NCBI GenBank assembly: GCA_002304505.1
Contig: NCEH01000026.1
Coordinates: forward strand, 1 to 64,000
Length of the DNA stretch: 64,000 nt
Reading direction: 5' to 3'
Origin: Rhizobiales bacterium 32-66-11
GTDB lineage: Bacteria > Pseudomonadota > Alphaproteobacteria > Rhizobiales > Xanthobacteraceae
Program-made: the position numbers and the translations under genes
The notes under the pieces: model-generated
Database searches by the model: none
The model's input: the letters and a program-made list of their open reading frames with translations, nothing else
What the model was told of the DNA's origin: nothing
Shown: positions 19,264-30,103 of the stretch, in pieces
Layout of the letters: every line of letters begins with the position of its first letter
How positions within the stretch are numbered: the first letter of the stretch is position 1

Positions 19264-20070
19264 ATGGCCACCCCCTCCTTCTGGAAGGGCTTCCTCAAGC
19301 TCTCCCTCGTCACCTGCCCGGTGGCCATGATGCCGGCGACCACGCAGGCGGAGAAAATCCGCTTTCACACCCTCAACCGCGAAACCGGCCATCGGGTCCG
19401 CGCGCAATATGTGGACAGCGAAAGCCAGGAGCCCGTGGCCGACGACGACCAGGTGATGGGCTATGCGCGCGACGGGGACAGCTACGTCATCTTCGAAGAC
19501 GAGGAACTGGACGCGGTGGCGTTGGAGAGCACCCGCACCATCGACATCGACACCTTCGTTGAAGACGGCTCCATCGGCTGGCTCTGGTACGATACGCCGC
19601 ATTATCTGTTCCCCAACGATCCCGTGGGGGAGGAAGCCTTCGCCGTCATCCGCGATGCCATGCGCGCCACCAAGACCGCCGGCATCGCCCGCCTCGTGCT
19701 CTATCGGCGCGAACGCGCGGTGCTGGTGAAACCGGACGGCAAGGGCATGGTGGTGTGGACCCTGCGCTATGGCAACGAGGTGCGCCCGGCGGACGAGGCG
19801 TTCGCCGCGCTCGACGCCACCAAGCCCGAGGCGCCGCTGATGAAGCTGGTGCAATCCCTCATCGCCGAGCGCGCGCAGCCCTGGAGCGCAGACCTGGTGA
19901 AGGATCCGGTGCAGGCGGAATTGAAGACCATCATCGCCGCCAAGAAGAAGGGCCGCGCCCGCGCGCAGCCGAAGGCCCCGGCGGAGGCGCCGAGCAATGT
20001 GGTGAACATCATGGACGCGCTGAAGCGCAGCCTCAAGGCCGAGGAAGGCAGCCGCAAGCGCGGCAAGTGA
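19264..20070 (+). CDS. ku: Ku DNA-end-binding protein, copy 1
   Basis: A 268-residue bacterial Ku homodimer subunit that would bind broken DNA ends and recruit LigD. The N-terminus FWKGFLKLSLVTCPVAM, the segment KIRFHTLNRETGHRV and the later RLVLYRRERAVLV are family signatures. The C-terminus is Lys/Arg-rich (KKKGRARAQPKAP and LKAEEGSRKRGK). The ATG at 19264 begins the conserved N-terminal strand. It is divergent from ligD and convergent with the second ku, with 22 bp between the stop codons. Confidence 0.92.
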   Translation: MATPSFWKGFLKLSLVTCPVAMMPATTQAEKIRFHTLNRETGHRVRAQYVDSESQEPVADDDQVMGYARDGDSYVIFEDEELDAVALESTRTIDIDTFVEDGSIGWLWYDTPHYLFPNDPVGEEAFAVIRDAMRATKTAGIARLVLYRRERAVLVKPDGKGMVVWTLRYGNEVRPADEAFAALDATKPEAPLMKLVQSLIAERAQPWSADLVKDPVQAELKTIIAAKKKGRARAQPKAPAEAPSNVVNIMDALKRSLKAEEGSRKRGK

Positions 20071-20092
20071 GGCGCCGACGCCGCGCCCCCAA

Positions 20093-21022
20093 TCAGCTGG
20101 CCTTGCGCGCCGGCCGGGGCTTTGCCTTTTTCGATTCTGTGTCGGAAGCGCGTGTCTTGGCGGGAGATTTGGCCGCGCCCTTGGCTGCGGGCGCCTTTTT
20201 GGGCGGCGCGCCCTTCGCCGCGCCTTTGGCGCCCGCCTTGGCTCCGCCGCCGTCCCCGGCGCTCGCGCGCAGCGCATCCAGCAGATTGACCACGTTGGAT
20301 TTCGCCGCCGGCTTCGCCCGGGGGATCTTGCGGCCCTCCAGCTTGGCGCGCACCAAGTCCACCACCGCCGCCTCATAGCGATCCTCGAACGCGGTGGGAT
20401 CGAAACTGCCGGCCTTGGTGGCGATGATGTGCTTTGCGAGGTCGAGCATCTCGCCCTTTACCTTCAGCGCCGGCACGTCGGAGAAGGCCTCGGCGGCGGC
20501 GCGGACCTCATAATCGAAATTGAGCGTGGTCGCGATCATCCCTTGCTCGTACGGCCGCAGCAGAACCGTGCGCATGCGGCGGAACAGAACCGTGCGGGCG
20601 ACCGCCGCCACCTTCTTCGCCTCCATGCCGGCGCGGATCAGTGCGAACACCTTGGCGGCCACCTCGTCGGTGGGCGCAAGGTAATAGGGCCGGTCGAAAT
20701 AGACGAGGTCGATGTCGGAACAGGCGATGAAGGCCGAGATATCGAGCGTCTTGTCGCTCTCGGGGACGGCGGCGGCGATTTCCTCCGGCTCGAGCATGAT
20801 GTAGGCGCCATTGCCGGTCTCGTATCCCTTCACCTGCTGCTCGCGCGGCACGGCCTCGCCGGTCTCCTCGTCCACGAACAGGCGGTTCAGCCGGTGGCCG
20901 CTGGTGCGGCTGACGGTGTGGAACGACACCCGCTCGGACTGGGAGACGGCGGAATAGAGCCCCACCGCGCAGCTCAGCTCCGCGATCTTGAGGAAACCCT
21001 TCCAATTGGCCCGCGGCGACAT
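20093..21022 (-). CDS. ku: Ku DNA-end-binding protein, copy 2, with long basic tail
   Basis: A 309-residue Ku paralogue, clearly diverged from copy 1. It has the same core (NWKGFLKIAELSCAVGLYSA, SERVSFHTVSRTSGHRLNRL, ARTVLFRRMRTVLLRPY). The C-terminal 60 residues are a repetitive Ala-Lys-Pro tail (AKAGAKGAAKGAPPKKAPAA and on), like the DNA-binding tails of some bacterial Ku proteins. The start ATG at 21020-21022 sits at the conserved N-terminus. Its promoter lies in the 189-bp gap shared with the cox regulator. Paired Ku genes may act as heterodimers or as separate stress-specific forms; the sequence does not decide. Confidence 0.9.
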   Translation of the reverse strand: MSPRANWKGFLKIAELSCAVGLYSAVSQSERVSFHTVSRTSGHRLNRLFVDEETGEAVPREQQVKGYETGNGAYIMLEPEEIAAAVPESDKTLDISAFIACSDIDLVYFDRPYYLAPTDEVAAKVFALIRAGMEAKKVAAVARTVLFRRMRTVLLRPYEQGMIATTLNFDYEVRAAAEAFSDVPALKVKGEMLDLAKHIIATKAGSFDPTAFEDRYEAAVVDLVRAKLEGRKIPRAKPAAKSNVVNLLDALRASAGDGGGAKAGAKGAAKGAPPKKAPAAKGAAKSPAKTRASDTESKKAKPRPARKAS

Positions 21023-21140
21023 GGCAGCTCCGGTGCGCAGATCGAAGGTCAACGCGGCGGCATCGCCCGCGTTCCGCGCCCACCTCGCGAAGAGCTGCAT
21101 TGACCCGCGCGCCGAGCGATTTTACTCAAGGAGCATAAGA

Positions 21141-21254
21141 ATGGCCCGCATTGAACGCGGCCGCATTTTGGGAGAAGGACGCGCCGCGCGCGTCGTGCCG
21201 GGAGAGGTGACGTGCTCGCCCATAATCCTTGGCTGGTGGCCCTGTCGCTGCTGA
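21141..21254 (+). CDS. Possible 37-residue leader peptide overlapping the coxC start
   Basis: A short frame starts at ATG 21141 behind a strong AAGGAG site, better than most in the window. It runs past the GTG start of the MHYT-LytTR gene in a different frame and stops at 21252-21254. Its product is Arg/Gly-rich and resembles nothing I know. The arrangement would let translation of the short frame help or hinder initiation of coxC. It may also be chance. Confidence 0.3.
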   Translation: MARIERGRILGEGRAARVVPGEVTCSPIILGWWPCRC

Positions 21255-22471
21255 TCGCGGCGCAGGGCAGCTATGTGAGCCTGCTGCTGGCGGACCAGGT
21301 GGACCGCAGCGAAGGCGTGCGTCGGCGCCTGGCGCTCGCGGCGGCGGCGGTGACGCTGGCGGTCAGCATCTGGTCGATGCATTTCGTCGGCATGCTGGCG
21401 GCGCAATTTCCCGTCGGCGTGGATTTCCTAGTGCTGCCGACCCTGGTCTCGTTTCTCATCTGCGTGCTGATGGTGGGGGCGGGCGTGCTGATCGTGCACA
21501 CCTCCCATCCCCGCCCGCTGCGCATCGCCGGGGGCGCGCTCGCCATGGGGGCGGGGGTGATGGCGATGCATTATGTGGGCATGTCCGCCATCGACATGCC
21601 CGGCCACCTGCACCATGCCCCGCGCTATGTGCTGGCGGCCGGACTGGTGGCGGTGGCGGCGAGTGCGCTCGCTCTGTGGCAGATCGAGCGCCCGTTCGTC
21701 AGCGCCTCGCGCATGGCCTCGGCGGTGCTGCTGGGCCTTGCAATTTCCGGCATGCACTACACCGCCATGGCCGGCATGAGCGTGATGGCCGACCACGGCG
21801 CCCCGCTCGCCGCCGCGGTGACGCCGAGCCTCTCGCACGATCTGATGGCGATGATCGTGGCGGTGGTGTCCTTCCTCATTTCCGGCGGGTTCCTGCTCTC
21901 GCTGATGCCGGAGCGCGAACCCGCCCCGACTGAGGCGGCAATCGGGTTCGCCTCCCCTCGCCCCGGCGACCGGGAGCATCCACGGGCGCGCTCCGCGGCG
22001 CCAGCGGCCGATGCCGCGCTACCGCAGCTTCAGACGCCGGCTCTGGCGGGACAGATCGGCGCCGTCGAAGCGGATATGACGGGCTTTGAAGAGGCACGTC
22101 CGGCTGCCGCGAACGGCGCCTCCCGCCGCTTCGCCCGCGAGATCGAGGTGGAGAAGGACGGCCACCGCCGCGCCCTGCCGGTGGGGGAGATCGTGTTCGT
22201 GCGCGCCAATGCCCGCTACACCTATATCTCCGACGGCGCGCACGAATTCTTCTGCCAGCACACGATCGGCGAGGTGGACGGCCTGCTCGATCCCGCCGCC
22301 TTCATGCGGGTGCACCGCAGCTATATCGTCGCGCTCGCCCATATCGAGGCGGTGCGGCGGGTGGGGGACGCGGGCGCGGCGGAGATCGACGCGGTCCTGC
22401 AACGCAGCATTCCTGTTGCACGTGCGCGCTTCTCCACGCTGAAGCAGCGGGTGAGCGCCGCCAAGGCGTGA
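21212..22471 (+). CDS. coxC: MHYT-domain membrane sensor with LytTR DNA-binding domain (CoxC-like regulator)
   Basis: A 419-residue membrane regulator. The N-terminal part (about 1-235) has seven hydrophobic segments carrying the three MHYT-type motifs MHFVGM, MHYVGM and MHYTAM, thought to hold a metal that could sense CO, O2 or NO. A linker leads to a LytTR DNA-binding domain (about 305-412: EIVFVRANARYTYI, FMRVHRSYIVAL). CoxC and CoxH of the Oligotropha cox cluster have this architecture. The start is a GTG with GGAGAGG upstream. It lies 193 bp in front of coxM on the same strand, in the position of coxC. Confidence 0.85.
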   Translation: MLAHNPWLVALSLLIAAQGSYVSLLLADQVDRSEGVRRRLALAAAAVTLAVSIWSMHFVGMLAAQFPVGVDFLVLPTLVSFLICVLMVGAGVLIVHTSHPRPLRIAGGALAMGAGVMAMHYVGMSAIDMPGHLHHAPRYVLAAGLVAVAASALALWQIERPFVSASRMASAVLLGLAISGMHYTAMAGMSVMADHGAPLAAAVTPSLSHDLMAMIVAVVSFLISGGFLLSLMPEREPAPTEAAIGFASPRPGDREHPRARSAAPAADAALPQLQTPALAGQIGAVEADMTGFEEARPAAANGASRRFAREIEVEKDGHRRALPVGEIVFVRANARYTYISDGAHEFFCQHTIGEVDGLLDPAAFMRVHRSYIVALAHIEAVRRVGDAGAAEIDAVLQRSIPVARARFSTLKQRVSAAKA

Positions 22472-22475
22472 AAAG

Positions 22476-22553
22476 GTCAGCAGCACGGCCGCACTTCATG
22501 CAGAAGCGTCAGCAGTGCTGGCGCATTTCATGTACCAACAGCCGCGCTTCATG
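22476..22553 (+). promoter_or_regulatory. Spaced direct repeats upstream of coxMSL, candidate LytTR operator
   Basis: Three copies of a GC(A/G)(C/T)TTCATG-like element start at 22491, 22523 and 22544, that is, 32 and 21 bp apart, close to three and two helical turns. The first two copies extend leftward to a shared GTCAGCAG (22476 and 22508), making a 25-bp unit. LytTR proteins usually bind two direct repeats about 21 bp apart on one DNA face. The repeats lie between the LytTR gene and coxM. The functional reading is inference. Confidence 0.5.
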
Positions 22554-22664
22554 ACCATGCGAAGCCGTTGATTCCTTTGCTCTTGTTGCTGCGGCGCGAG
22601 AGCAGCGAGCCTCTTTGGAACAAGACCAAGTCGATTGACCTGTCTGTCCAGAGGGGAAGACGCC

Positions 22665-23531
22665 ATGATTCCCGGTCGCTTCGAATATCACCGGCCGAAA
22701 AGCCTGCCGGAGGCGGTCGCCCTCCTGGCCAAGCTCGGCGAGGATGCCCGCCCGCTGGCCGGCGGCCACAGCCTGATCCCCATGATGAAGCTGCGCATGG
22801 CGACGCCGGAGCATCTGGTGGACCTCGCCGGCATCGCCGACCTGAAGGGCATCCGCCACGAGGGCGGCCGCATCGTCATTGGCGCCATGACCACCCAGGC
22901 CGAGCTGATCGCCTCCGCCGACCTCTCCGCCGCCCTGCCGATCCTGAAGGAAACCGCGCTGCTGATCGCCGATCCGCAGGTGCGCTATGTGGGCACGCTG
23001 GGCGGCAATGTCGCCAATGGCGATCCGGGCAACGACATGCCGGCGGTGATGATGGCGCTCGACGCCACATATCAGCTGGCGGGGGAGAAAGGCGCGCGCG
23101 AGGTCGCCGCCCGCGAATTCTACCAGGGCGCCTATTTCACCGCCCTTGAGCCGGGCGAGATGCTCGCCGCCATCTCCATCCCCGTGCCGCCCGCGGGCCA
23201 TGGCGCCGCCTATGAGAAGCTGAAGCGCAAGATCGGCGATTATGCCACCGCGGCGGCGGCCGTGGTTCTCACCAAGGCGGACGGGCGCATCGCGACCTGC
23301 GCCATCGCGCTGACCAATGTGGGCGATACCCCGCTGCTGGCGGAAGAGGCCGCGCACATCCTCACCGGCACCAGCGCGGACGCGGCGAGCCTCGCCCGCG
23401 CCATCGCCGCCGCCGAAGCCATCACCGAGCCGGCGACCGACGGACGCGGCACCGCCGCCTACCGCACCAAGATGGCCGGCATCATGCTCGAACGCGCCCT
23501 GGCGCGGGCGCTTGCCCGCGCTGCCGGCTGA
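22665..23531 (+). CDS. coxM: Aerobic carbon-monoxide dehydrogenase, FAD-binding medium subunit
   Basis: A 288-residue flavoprotein, the medium subunit of the molybdenum-copper CO dehydrogenase. The two FAD motifs are visible: AGGHS (residues 33-37) and TLGGN (about 111-115). The CO dehydrogenase flavoprotein C-terminal domain follows from about residue 178. Electrons from the CoxS iron-sulfur clusters would pass through this FAD to the quinone pool. It starts at ATG 22665 after GAGGGGAAG and is the first of three tightly spaced structural genes (28 bp to coxS). Confidence 0.94.
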   Translation: MIPGRFEYHRPKSLPEAVALLAKLGEDARPLAGGHSLIPMMKLRMATPEHLVDLAGIADLKGIRHEGGRIVIGAMTTQAELIASADLSAALPILKETALLIADPQVRYVGTLGGNVANGDPGNDMPAVMMALDATYQLAGEKGAREVAAREFYQGAYFTALEPGEMLAAISIPVPPAGHGAAYEKLKRKIGDYATAAAAVVLTKADGRIATCAIALTNVGDTPLLAEEAAHILTGTSADAASLARAIAAAEAITEPATDGRGTAAYRTKMAGIMLERALARALARAAG

Positions 23532-23558
23532 TCCCTCAAGTCCGCGAGGAAACCAAAA

Positions 23559-24055
23559 ATGGCGAAGGTTCACGTCTCCATGACGGTGAACGGCGATGCG
23601 GTGGAAGGGCTCGTCGAGCCGCGCACGCTGCTCATCCATTTCATCCGCGAAAACCTGCTGCTCACAGGCGCCCATATCGGCTGCGACACCTCCCATTGCG
23701 GCGCCTGCACGGTGGATCTCGACGGCAAGTCGGTGAAAAGCTGCACGCTGTTCGCGGTCCAGGCCGAAGGCGCCAGCATCACCACCATCGAGGGCATGGC
23801 CGCGCCCGACGGCACGCTGCACGCCTTGCAGGAAGGCTTCCGCATGATGCACGGGCTGCAATGCGGCTTCTGCACCCCCGGCATGATCCTGCGCGCCCAT
23901 CGCCTGCTGCTGGAAAATCCGGACCCGAGCGAAGAGGAGATCCGCTTCGGCATCGCCGGCAACATGTGCCGCTGCACCGGCTACCAGAACATCGTCAAGG
24001 CGATCCAATACGCCGCCGCCAAGATCAATGGCGTGCCGTTCCAGGAGGCTGCGGA

Positions 24056-24059
<4 letters not shown>
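23559..24059 (+). CDS. coxS: Aerobic carbon-monoxide dehydrogenase, [2Fe-2S] small subunit
   Basis: A 166-residue iron-sulfur subunit. The N-terminal plant-ferredoxin-type cluster ligands are [10 protein letters not shown] (Cys42, 47, 50) plus Cys62. The C-terminal four-helix cluster uses CGFC (Cys102, 105) and CRC (Cys137, 139). It relays electrons from the molybdenum site in CoxL to the FAD in CoxM. Its TGA overlaps the ATG of coxL (ATGA), so the two are translationally coupled. Confidence 0.94.
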
Positions 24060-26494
<2,435 letters not shown>

Positions 26495-26502
26495 ATCCTC
26501 CA

Positions 26503-26535
26503 GGGAGGGCGCAGGGGCGCCCTCCCCTCTTTTTT
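26503..26535 (+). terminator. Intrinsic terminator or attenuator between coxL and coxD
   Basis: GGGAGGGCGC and GCGCCCTCCC form a perfect 10-bp stem with an AGGG loop, followed by CTCTTTTTT. This is the clearest Rho-independent terminator in the window. It lies eight bases after the coxL stop codon and just before coxD. It would lower expression of coxDEFG relative to the abundant structural subunits. Confidence 0.85.
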
Positions 26536-26537
26536 CG

Positions 26538-27431
26538 ATGGCGACGCAACACATGAGCGACCGGGACATCATCGCGCAGCGCCTCGCCGAGGCCGGCTAT
26601 CTCGCCGACCGCGACCTTGCGACCGCGCTCTCTCTGATGGACCTGCTGCACCGTCCGCTGCTGCTGGAAGGCGCGGCCGGGGTGGGCAAAACCGCGGTCG
26701 CCCAGGCGCTCGCACAAGTGCACTGCGCGCCGCTGATCCGCCTGCAATGCTATGAGGGGCTCGACCAGAACGCCGCCCTCTACGAATGGAATTACCAGCG
26801 CCAGATCCTCGCGCTGAAAGCCCGCGAGGGCAGCGGCGAGAGCCCGCGCGCGGTGGAGGCGGAGATCTTCTCGCAGGATTATCTGCTGGAACGCCCGCTG
26901 CTCGCGGCGATCCGCAGCGTGACCCCCGCCGTTCTGCTGATCGACGAGGTGGACCGCGCGGACGAGGAATTCGAAGCCTTCCTGCTGGAAATCCTCTCCG
27001 ATTTCCAGGTGACCATTCCCGAGTTGGGCACCATCACGGCGCGCTCCATTCCGCGCGTGGTGCTCACCTCCAACGGCACGCGCGAACTCTCCGACGCGCT
27101 GCGCCGCCGCTGCCTCTATCATTTCGTGGATTTCCCGGACGTGGACCGCGAGGCGGCAATTCTGAAAGCCCGCGTGCCGGGCATCGACGCCGCGCTGGCG
27201 CTCCAGGTGGCGCGCTTCGTGCGCGACGTGCGGCGGGAAGATTTGCGCAAGGTGCCGGGCGTCGCCGAGAGCCTGGATTTCGCCGCCGCCCTCACCGGCA
27301 TCGGCCTCAAAGACCTGCGGCAAGATCCGGAAAGCGTCTACGACCTGCTCATCACCTTGCTGAAGACCCACGAGGACCGCTGCGCTTTGCCGCGCGAGGT
27401 GGTCGCGCGCCTGCTGGAACAGGTGGCCTGA
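26538..27431 (+). CDS. coxD: CoxD, MoxR-type AAA+ ATPase for CO dehydrogenase maturation
   Basis: A 297-residue AAA+ ATPase with Walker A GAAGVGKT (residues 45-52), Walker B AVLLIDEVDRA and sensor 1 in VVLTSNGTREL. The CoxD family acts with CoxE and CoxF in sulfuration and copper insertion at the CoxL active site. The ATG at 26538 gives the longest reasonable product, and ATG 26553 (MSDRD) is an alternative. Neither has a strong ribosome site, and both lie just beyond the terminator hairpin. The stop overlaps the coxE ATG (TGATG). Confidence 0.9.
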   Translation: MATQHMSDRDIIAQRLAEAGYLADRDLATALSLMDLLHRPLLLEGAAGVGKTAVAQALAQVHCAPLIRLQCYEGLDQNAALYEWNYQRQILALKAREGSGESPRAVEAEIFSQDYLLERPLLAAIRSVTPAVLLIDEVDRADEEFEAFLLEILSDFQVTIPELGTITARSIPRVVLTSNGTRELSDALRRRCLYHFVDFPDVDREAAILKARVPGIDAALALQVARFVRDVRREDLRKVPGVAESLDFAAALTGIGLKDLRQDPESVYDLLITLLKTHEDRCALPREVVARLLEQVA

Positions 27432-28642
27432 TGCCCGCCGCGGCCACGCTCACCTCTCCCCTGCCCCCGCCAGATCCAGCCGGCGCGGCGGTGCGCGCGC
27501 GGCTCGCGGGGTTCGTGCGGGCGCTGCGCGACAATGGCTTCGCCACCGGCCTTTCCGAAAGCGCCGACGCGCTGCGCCTGCTGGCGGCGCCCGGCCTTGC
27601 CGACAAGACCCGCCTGCGCGCCGCATTGCGCGCCCTCTTTGCCTCGCGCCGCTCGGATTGGGAGAAATTCGACGCTCTGTTCGACGCCTTCTGGTTCGAG
27701 AAGCATGTGCGCGCCAGCGTGCGCATGGCGGATCAGCGCCGCACCCCCACCGCCTTGCCGCTGCGCCCCGGTGCGGACGCCCCCGAAGCCGGCGGAACCG
27801 GGCCGGTGAGCCGGGTGGACCGCGTGCCGGGGAGCGATACGGGCGCGGACGAAGGCGCAGCGCAGCGCCGCGCCGGGGCCTCCCGGGCCGAGCGGCTGGA
27901 GGCCACCGACTTCCGCCACATCGCCGACCCGCAGGAACTGGAGCGCGCCTATGCGCTGGCCCAGCGCCTCGCCAAGGCCATGCGCGCCCGCCTCACCCGC
28001 CGCGCCCGCGCCGCCCGCACCGGCGCGCGGCTGGATTTGCGGCGCACGCTCCACCGGTCGGTCGCGCGGGGCGGCCTGCCGGTGGAGCTGGTGCATCGCC
28101 GCCGCCGCTCCAAGCCGCTCAAGCTGGTGATCCTGCTGGATGCCTCCGGCTCCATGAGCCCCTATGTGGCGGTGTTCGTGCGCTTCATCCATGGCGCGCT
28201 GGACAGCTTCCGCCAGGCCGCCGCCTTCGTGTTCCACACCCGCCTGATCGACGTGACCGACGCGGTGAAGGAGAAGGACCCGCAGCGCGCCATGGACCGG
28301 CTCGGCCTGATGGCCCAGGGGGTGGGCGGCGGCACGCGGATCGGCGAGAGCCTCGCCACCTTCAACCGCTGGCACGCCGCGCGCACGCTCCATTCGCGCA
28401 CCGCCGTGCTGATCGTCTCGGACGGCTACGACACCGGCGAACCCGAACTGCTCGCGCGCGAGATGGCGGCCCTGCACCGCCGCTGCCGCCGCATCGTCTG
28501 GCTCAACCCCATGATCGGCTGGCGCGATTATGCCCCGGAGGCGGCCGGCATGAAGGCGGCGCTGCCGTTCGTGGACCTGTTCGCGCCGGCCCACAATCTG
28601 GAGAGCCTGGAAGCCCTCGAACCCTATCTCGCCCGGCTATGA
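27431..28642 (+). CDS. coxE: CoxE, von Willebrand factor A domain protein
   Basis: A 403-residue soluble protein of the CoxE/VWA-containing family. The C-terminal VWA domain (about 225-400) carries the metal-ion-dependent adhesion motif DASGSM starting at Asp237. An Arg-rich stretch (about 175-225) precedes it. CoxE-type proteins pair with MoxR-type ATPases such as CoxD and are needed for copper insertion into CO dehydrogenase. It begins one base before the coxD stop is complete, indicating coupling. Confidence 0.9.
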   Translation: MPAAATLTSPLPPPDPAGAAVRARLAGFVRALRDNGFATGLSESADALRLLAAPGLADKTRLRAALRALFASRRSDWEKFDALFDAFWFEKHVRASVRMADQRRTPTALPLRPGADAPEAGGTGPVSRVDRVPGSDTGADEGAAQRRAGASRAERLEATDFRHIADPQELERAYALAQRLAKAMRARLTRRARAARTGARLDLRRTLHRSVARGGLPVELVHRRRRSKPLKLVILLDASGSMSPYVAVFVRFIHGALDSFRQAAAFVFHTRLIDVTDAVKEKDPQRAMDRLGLMAQGVGGGTRIGESLATFNRWHAARTLHSRTAVLIVSDGYDTGEPELLAREMAALHRRCRRIVWLNPMIGWRDYAPEAAGMKAALPFVDLFAPAHNLESLEALEPYLARL

Positions 28643-28656
28643 CGGGAGGAGGCGCC

Positions 28657-29415
28657 ATGACCCATCCCATCGACATGTTCGCGCTCATGGACGGCATGAA
28701 GCAGAAGGAGCAGCCGTTCGCCCTCGCCACCGTGGTGCGCACGGTCTCCGTCACCGCCGCCAAGGCGGGGGCGAAGGCGCTGATTTTGCCGGACGGCACG
28801 GTGCTCGCCGGCTGGATCGGCGGCGGCTGCGCGCGCGGAGCGACGCTGAAGGCGGCCCGCGAAGCACTCGCCGACGGCCAGCCGCGCCTGGTCTCCATCC
28901 AGCCGGAAGACCTGCTGGAGGATCTCGGCGTCCACGCCGGGGAGACCCGCGAAGGGGTGCGCTACGTCTCCAACATGTGCCCCTCCAAAGGCACCATGGA
29001 CATCTTCGTGGAACCGGTGCTGCCGCGCCCGGAACTGGTGGTGATGGGCGCTTCCCCCGTTGCGGTGGCGCTGGTTGGCCTGGCGCCGCAGTTCGGCTTC
29101 AGCGTCACCGCCGCCGCGCCGGCCGCAGACCATGCGAAATTCGCCGGCGCCGATCATATGGCGGGCGATCTTGCCGCCCTCACCGCCGCGCTCGGCCTGG
29201 AGGCGCGCCATGTGGCCTTCGTGGGCTCGCGGCGCAAGGCGCAGACGCTCAGCGAAAAATTGCGCGACGCCGGCATTCCGCAAGCCCGGCTCGATGCCTT
29301 GAAAGCCCCGGCGGGCCTCGATCTCGGCGCCATCACGCCGGAGGAGATCGCGCTCTCCATCCTCGCCGAACTGGTGCTTGTGCGCAGGCGCGACCAGCGC
29401 GGCGCCGTTTCCTAG
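28657..29415 (+). CDS. coxF: CoxF, XdhC/CoxI-type molybdenum cofactor maturation protein
   Basis: A 252-residue XdhC/CoxF-family protein. The N-terminal XdhC domain has FALATVVRTVSVTAAKAG and GWIGGGCARG (about 45-54). A Rossmann-type domain follows (ELVVMGASPVAVALVGLAP), and the C-terminus carries GAITPEEIALSILAELV, the usual XdhC ending. The family binds and sulfurates the molybdenum cofactor before insertion. GGGAGGAGG lies just before ATG 28657, making this start the best supported in the cluster. Confidence 0.88.
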   Translation: MTHPIDMFALMDGMKQKEQPFALATVVRTVSVTAAKAGAKALILPDGTVLAGWIGGGCARGATLKAAREALADGQPRLVSIQPEDLLEDLGVHAGETREGVRYVSNMCPSKGTMDIFVEPVLPRPELVVMGASPVAVALVGLAPQFGFSVTAAAPAADHAKFAGADHMAGDLAALTAALGLEARHVAFVGSRRKAQTLSEKLRDAGIPQARLDALKAPAGLDLGAITPEEIALSILAELVLVRRRDQRGAVS

Positions 29416-29434
29416 AAAAAGAGAGACCATCGCC

Positions 29435-30103
29435 ATGGACATGAACGGCTCACAGCGCATCGAAGCCAGCCCGGCGGCCGTCTGGGCGGCGCTGAACGAT
29501 CCCGCGGTGCTGAAGCAATGCATTCCCGGCTGCGAGAGCATCGAGAAGACCTCCGACACGCAGATGGAAGCCGTGGTGGTGCTGCGGGTGGGGCCGGTGA
29601 AGGCCTCGTTCAAGGGCGCCGTCACCTTGTCGGACATCATGCCGGAACAGGGCTATACCATCACCGGCGAAGGCTCCGGCGGGCTTGCCGGCTATGCCAA
29701 GGGCAGCGCCAAGGTGCGCCTGGAGCCGGAGGGCGATGCCACGCTGTTGCATTATGAGGTGAAGGCCGACGTGGGCGGCAAGCTCGCTCAGCTCGGCGCG
29801 CGGCTGATCGACGCCACAGCGAAGAAGCTGGCGGGCGAATTCTTCACCAATTTCGGCGCCGTGGTCGCCCCGCCGCCGGCCGCCGAACCCGCGCTCGCGG
29901 ACGCGACGCCTGAGCCGGACGCGGCGGCGCCCGCCGAAGGCACGGAAAAATCCGGCAAGGGCTGGCTCGGCGGCCTGTTCGGCAAGGCGACGGCGGGCGC
30001 GCTGGTGGCGGGATTTTTGCTGGTGCCGCCCTGCTGCCTGAACGGAACACACGCCCATGCGGCCGGGGAGTTCGCCTTCCCCATCTGCCATGGCGCGCGC
30101 TGA
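29435..30103 (+). CDS. coxG: CoxG, SRPBCC-domain carbon-monoxide dehydrogenase accessory protein
   Basis: A 222-residue protein. Residues 1-145 form the CoxG SRPBCC lipid-binding-type fold (GSQRIEASPAAVWAALNDP, then CIPGCESIEK). A Pro/Ala-rich linker (about 147-172) precedes a hydrophobic helix (GWLGGLFGKATAGALVAGFL). CoxG is known to help attach CO dehydrogenase to the membrane. After the helix comes a 26-residue tail with three cysteines (VPPCCLNGTHAHAAG, then PICHGAR), which looks unlike a normal CoxG end and could result from a small frameshift or an altered 3' end next to the atypical DNA that follows. Confidence 0.85.
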   Translation: MDMNGSQRIEASPAAVWAALNDPAVLKQCIPGCESIEKTSDTQMEAVVVLRVGPVKASFKGAVTLSDIMPEQGYTITGEGSGGLAGYAKGSAKVRLEPEGDATLLHYEVKADVGGKLAQLGARLIDATAKKLAGEFFTNFGAVVAPPPAAEPALADATPEPDAAAPAEGTEKSGKGWLGGLFGKATAGALVAGFLLVPPCCLNGTHAHAAGEFAFPICHGAR

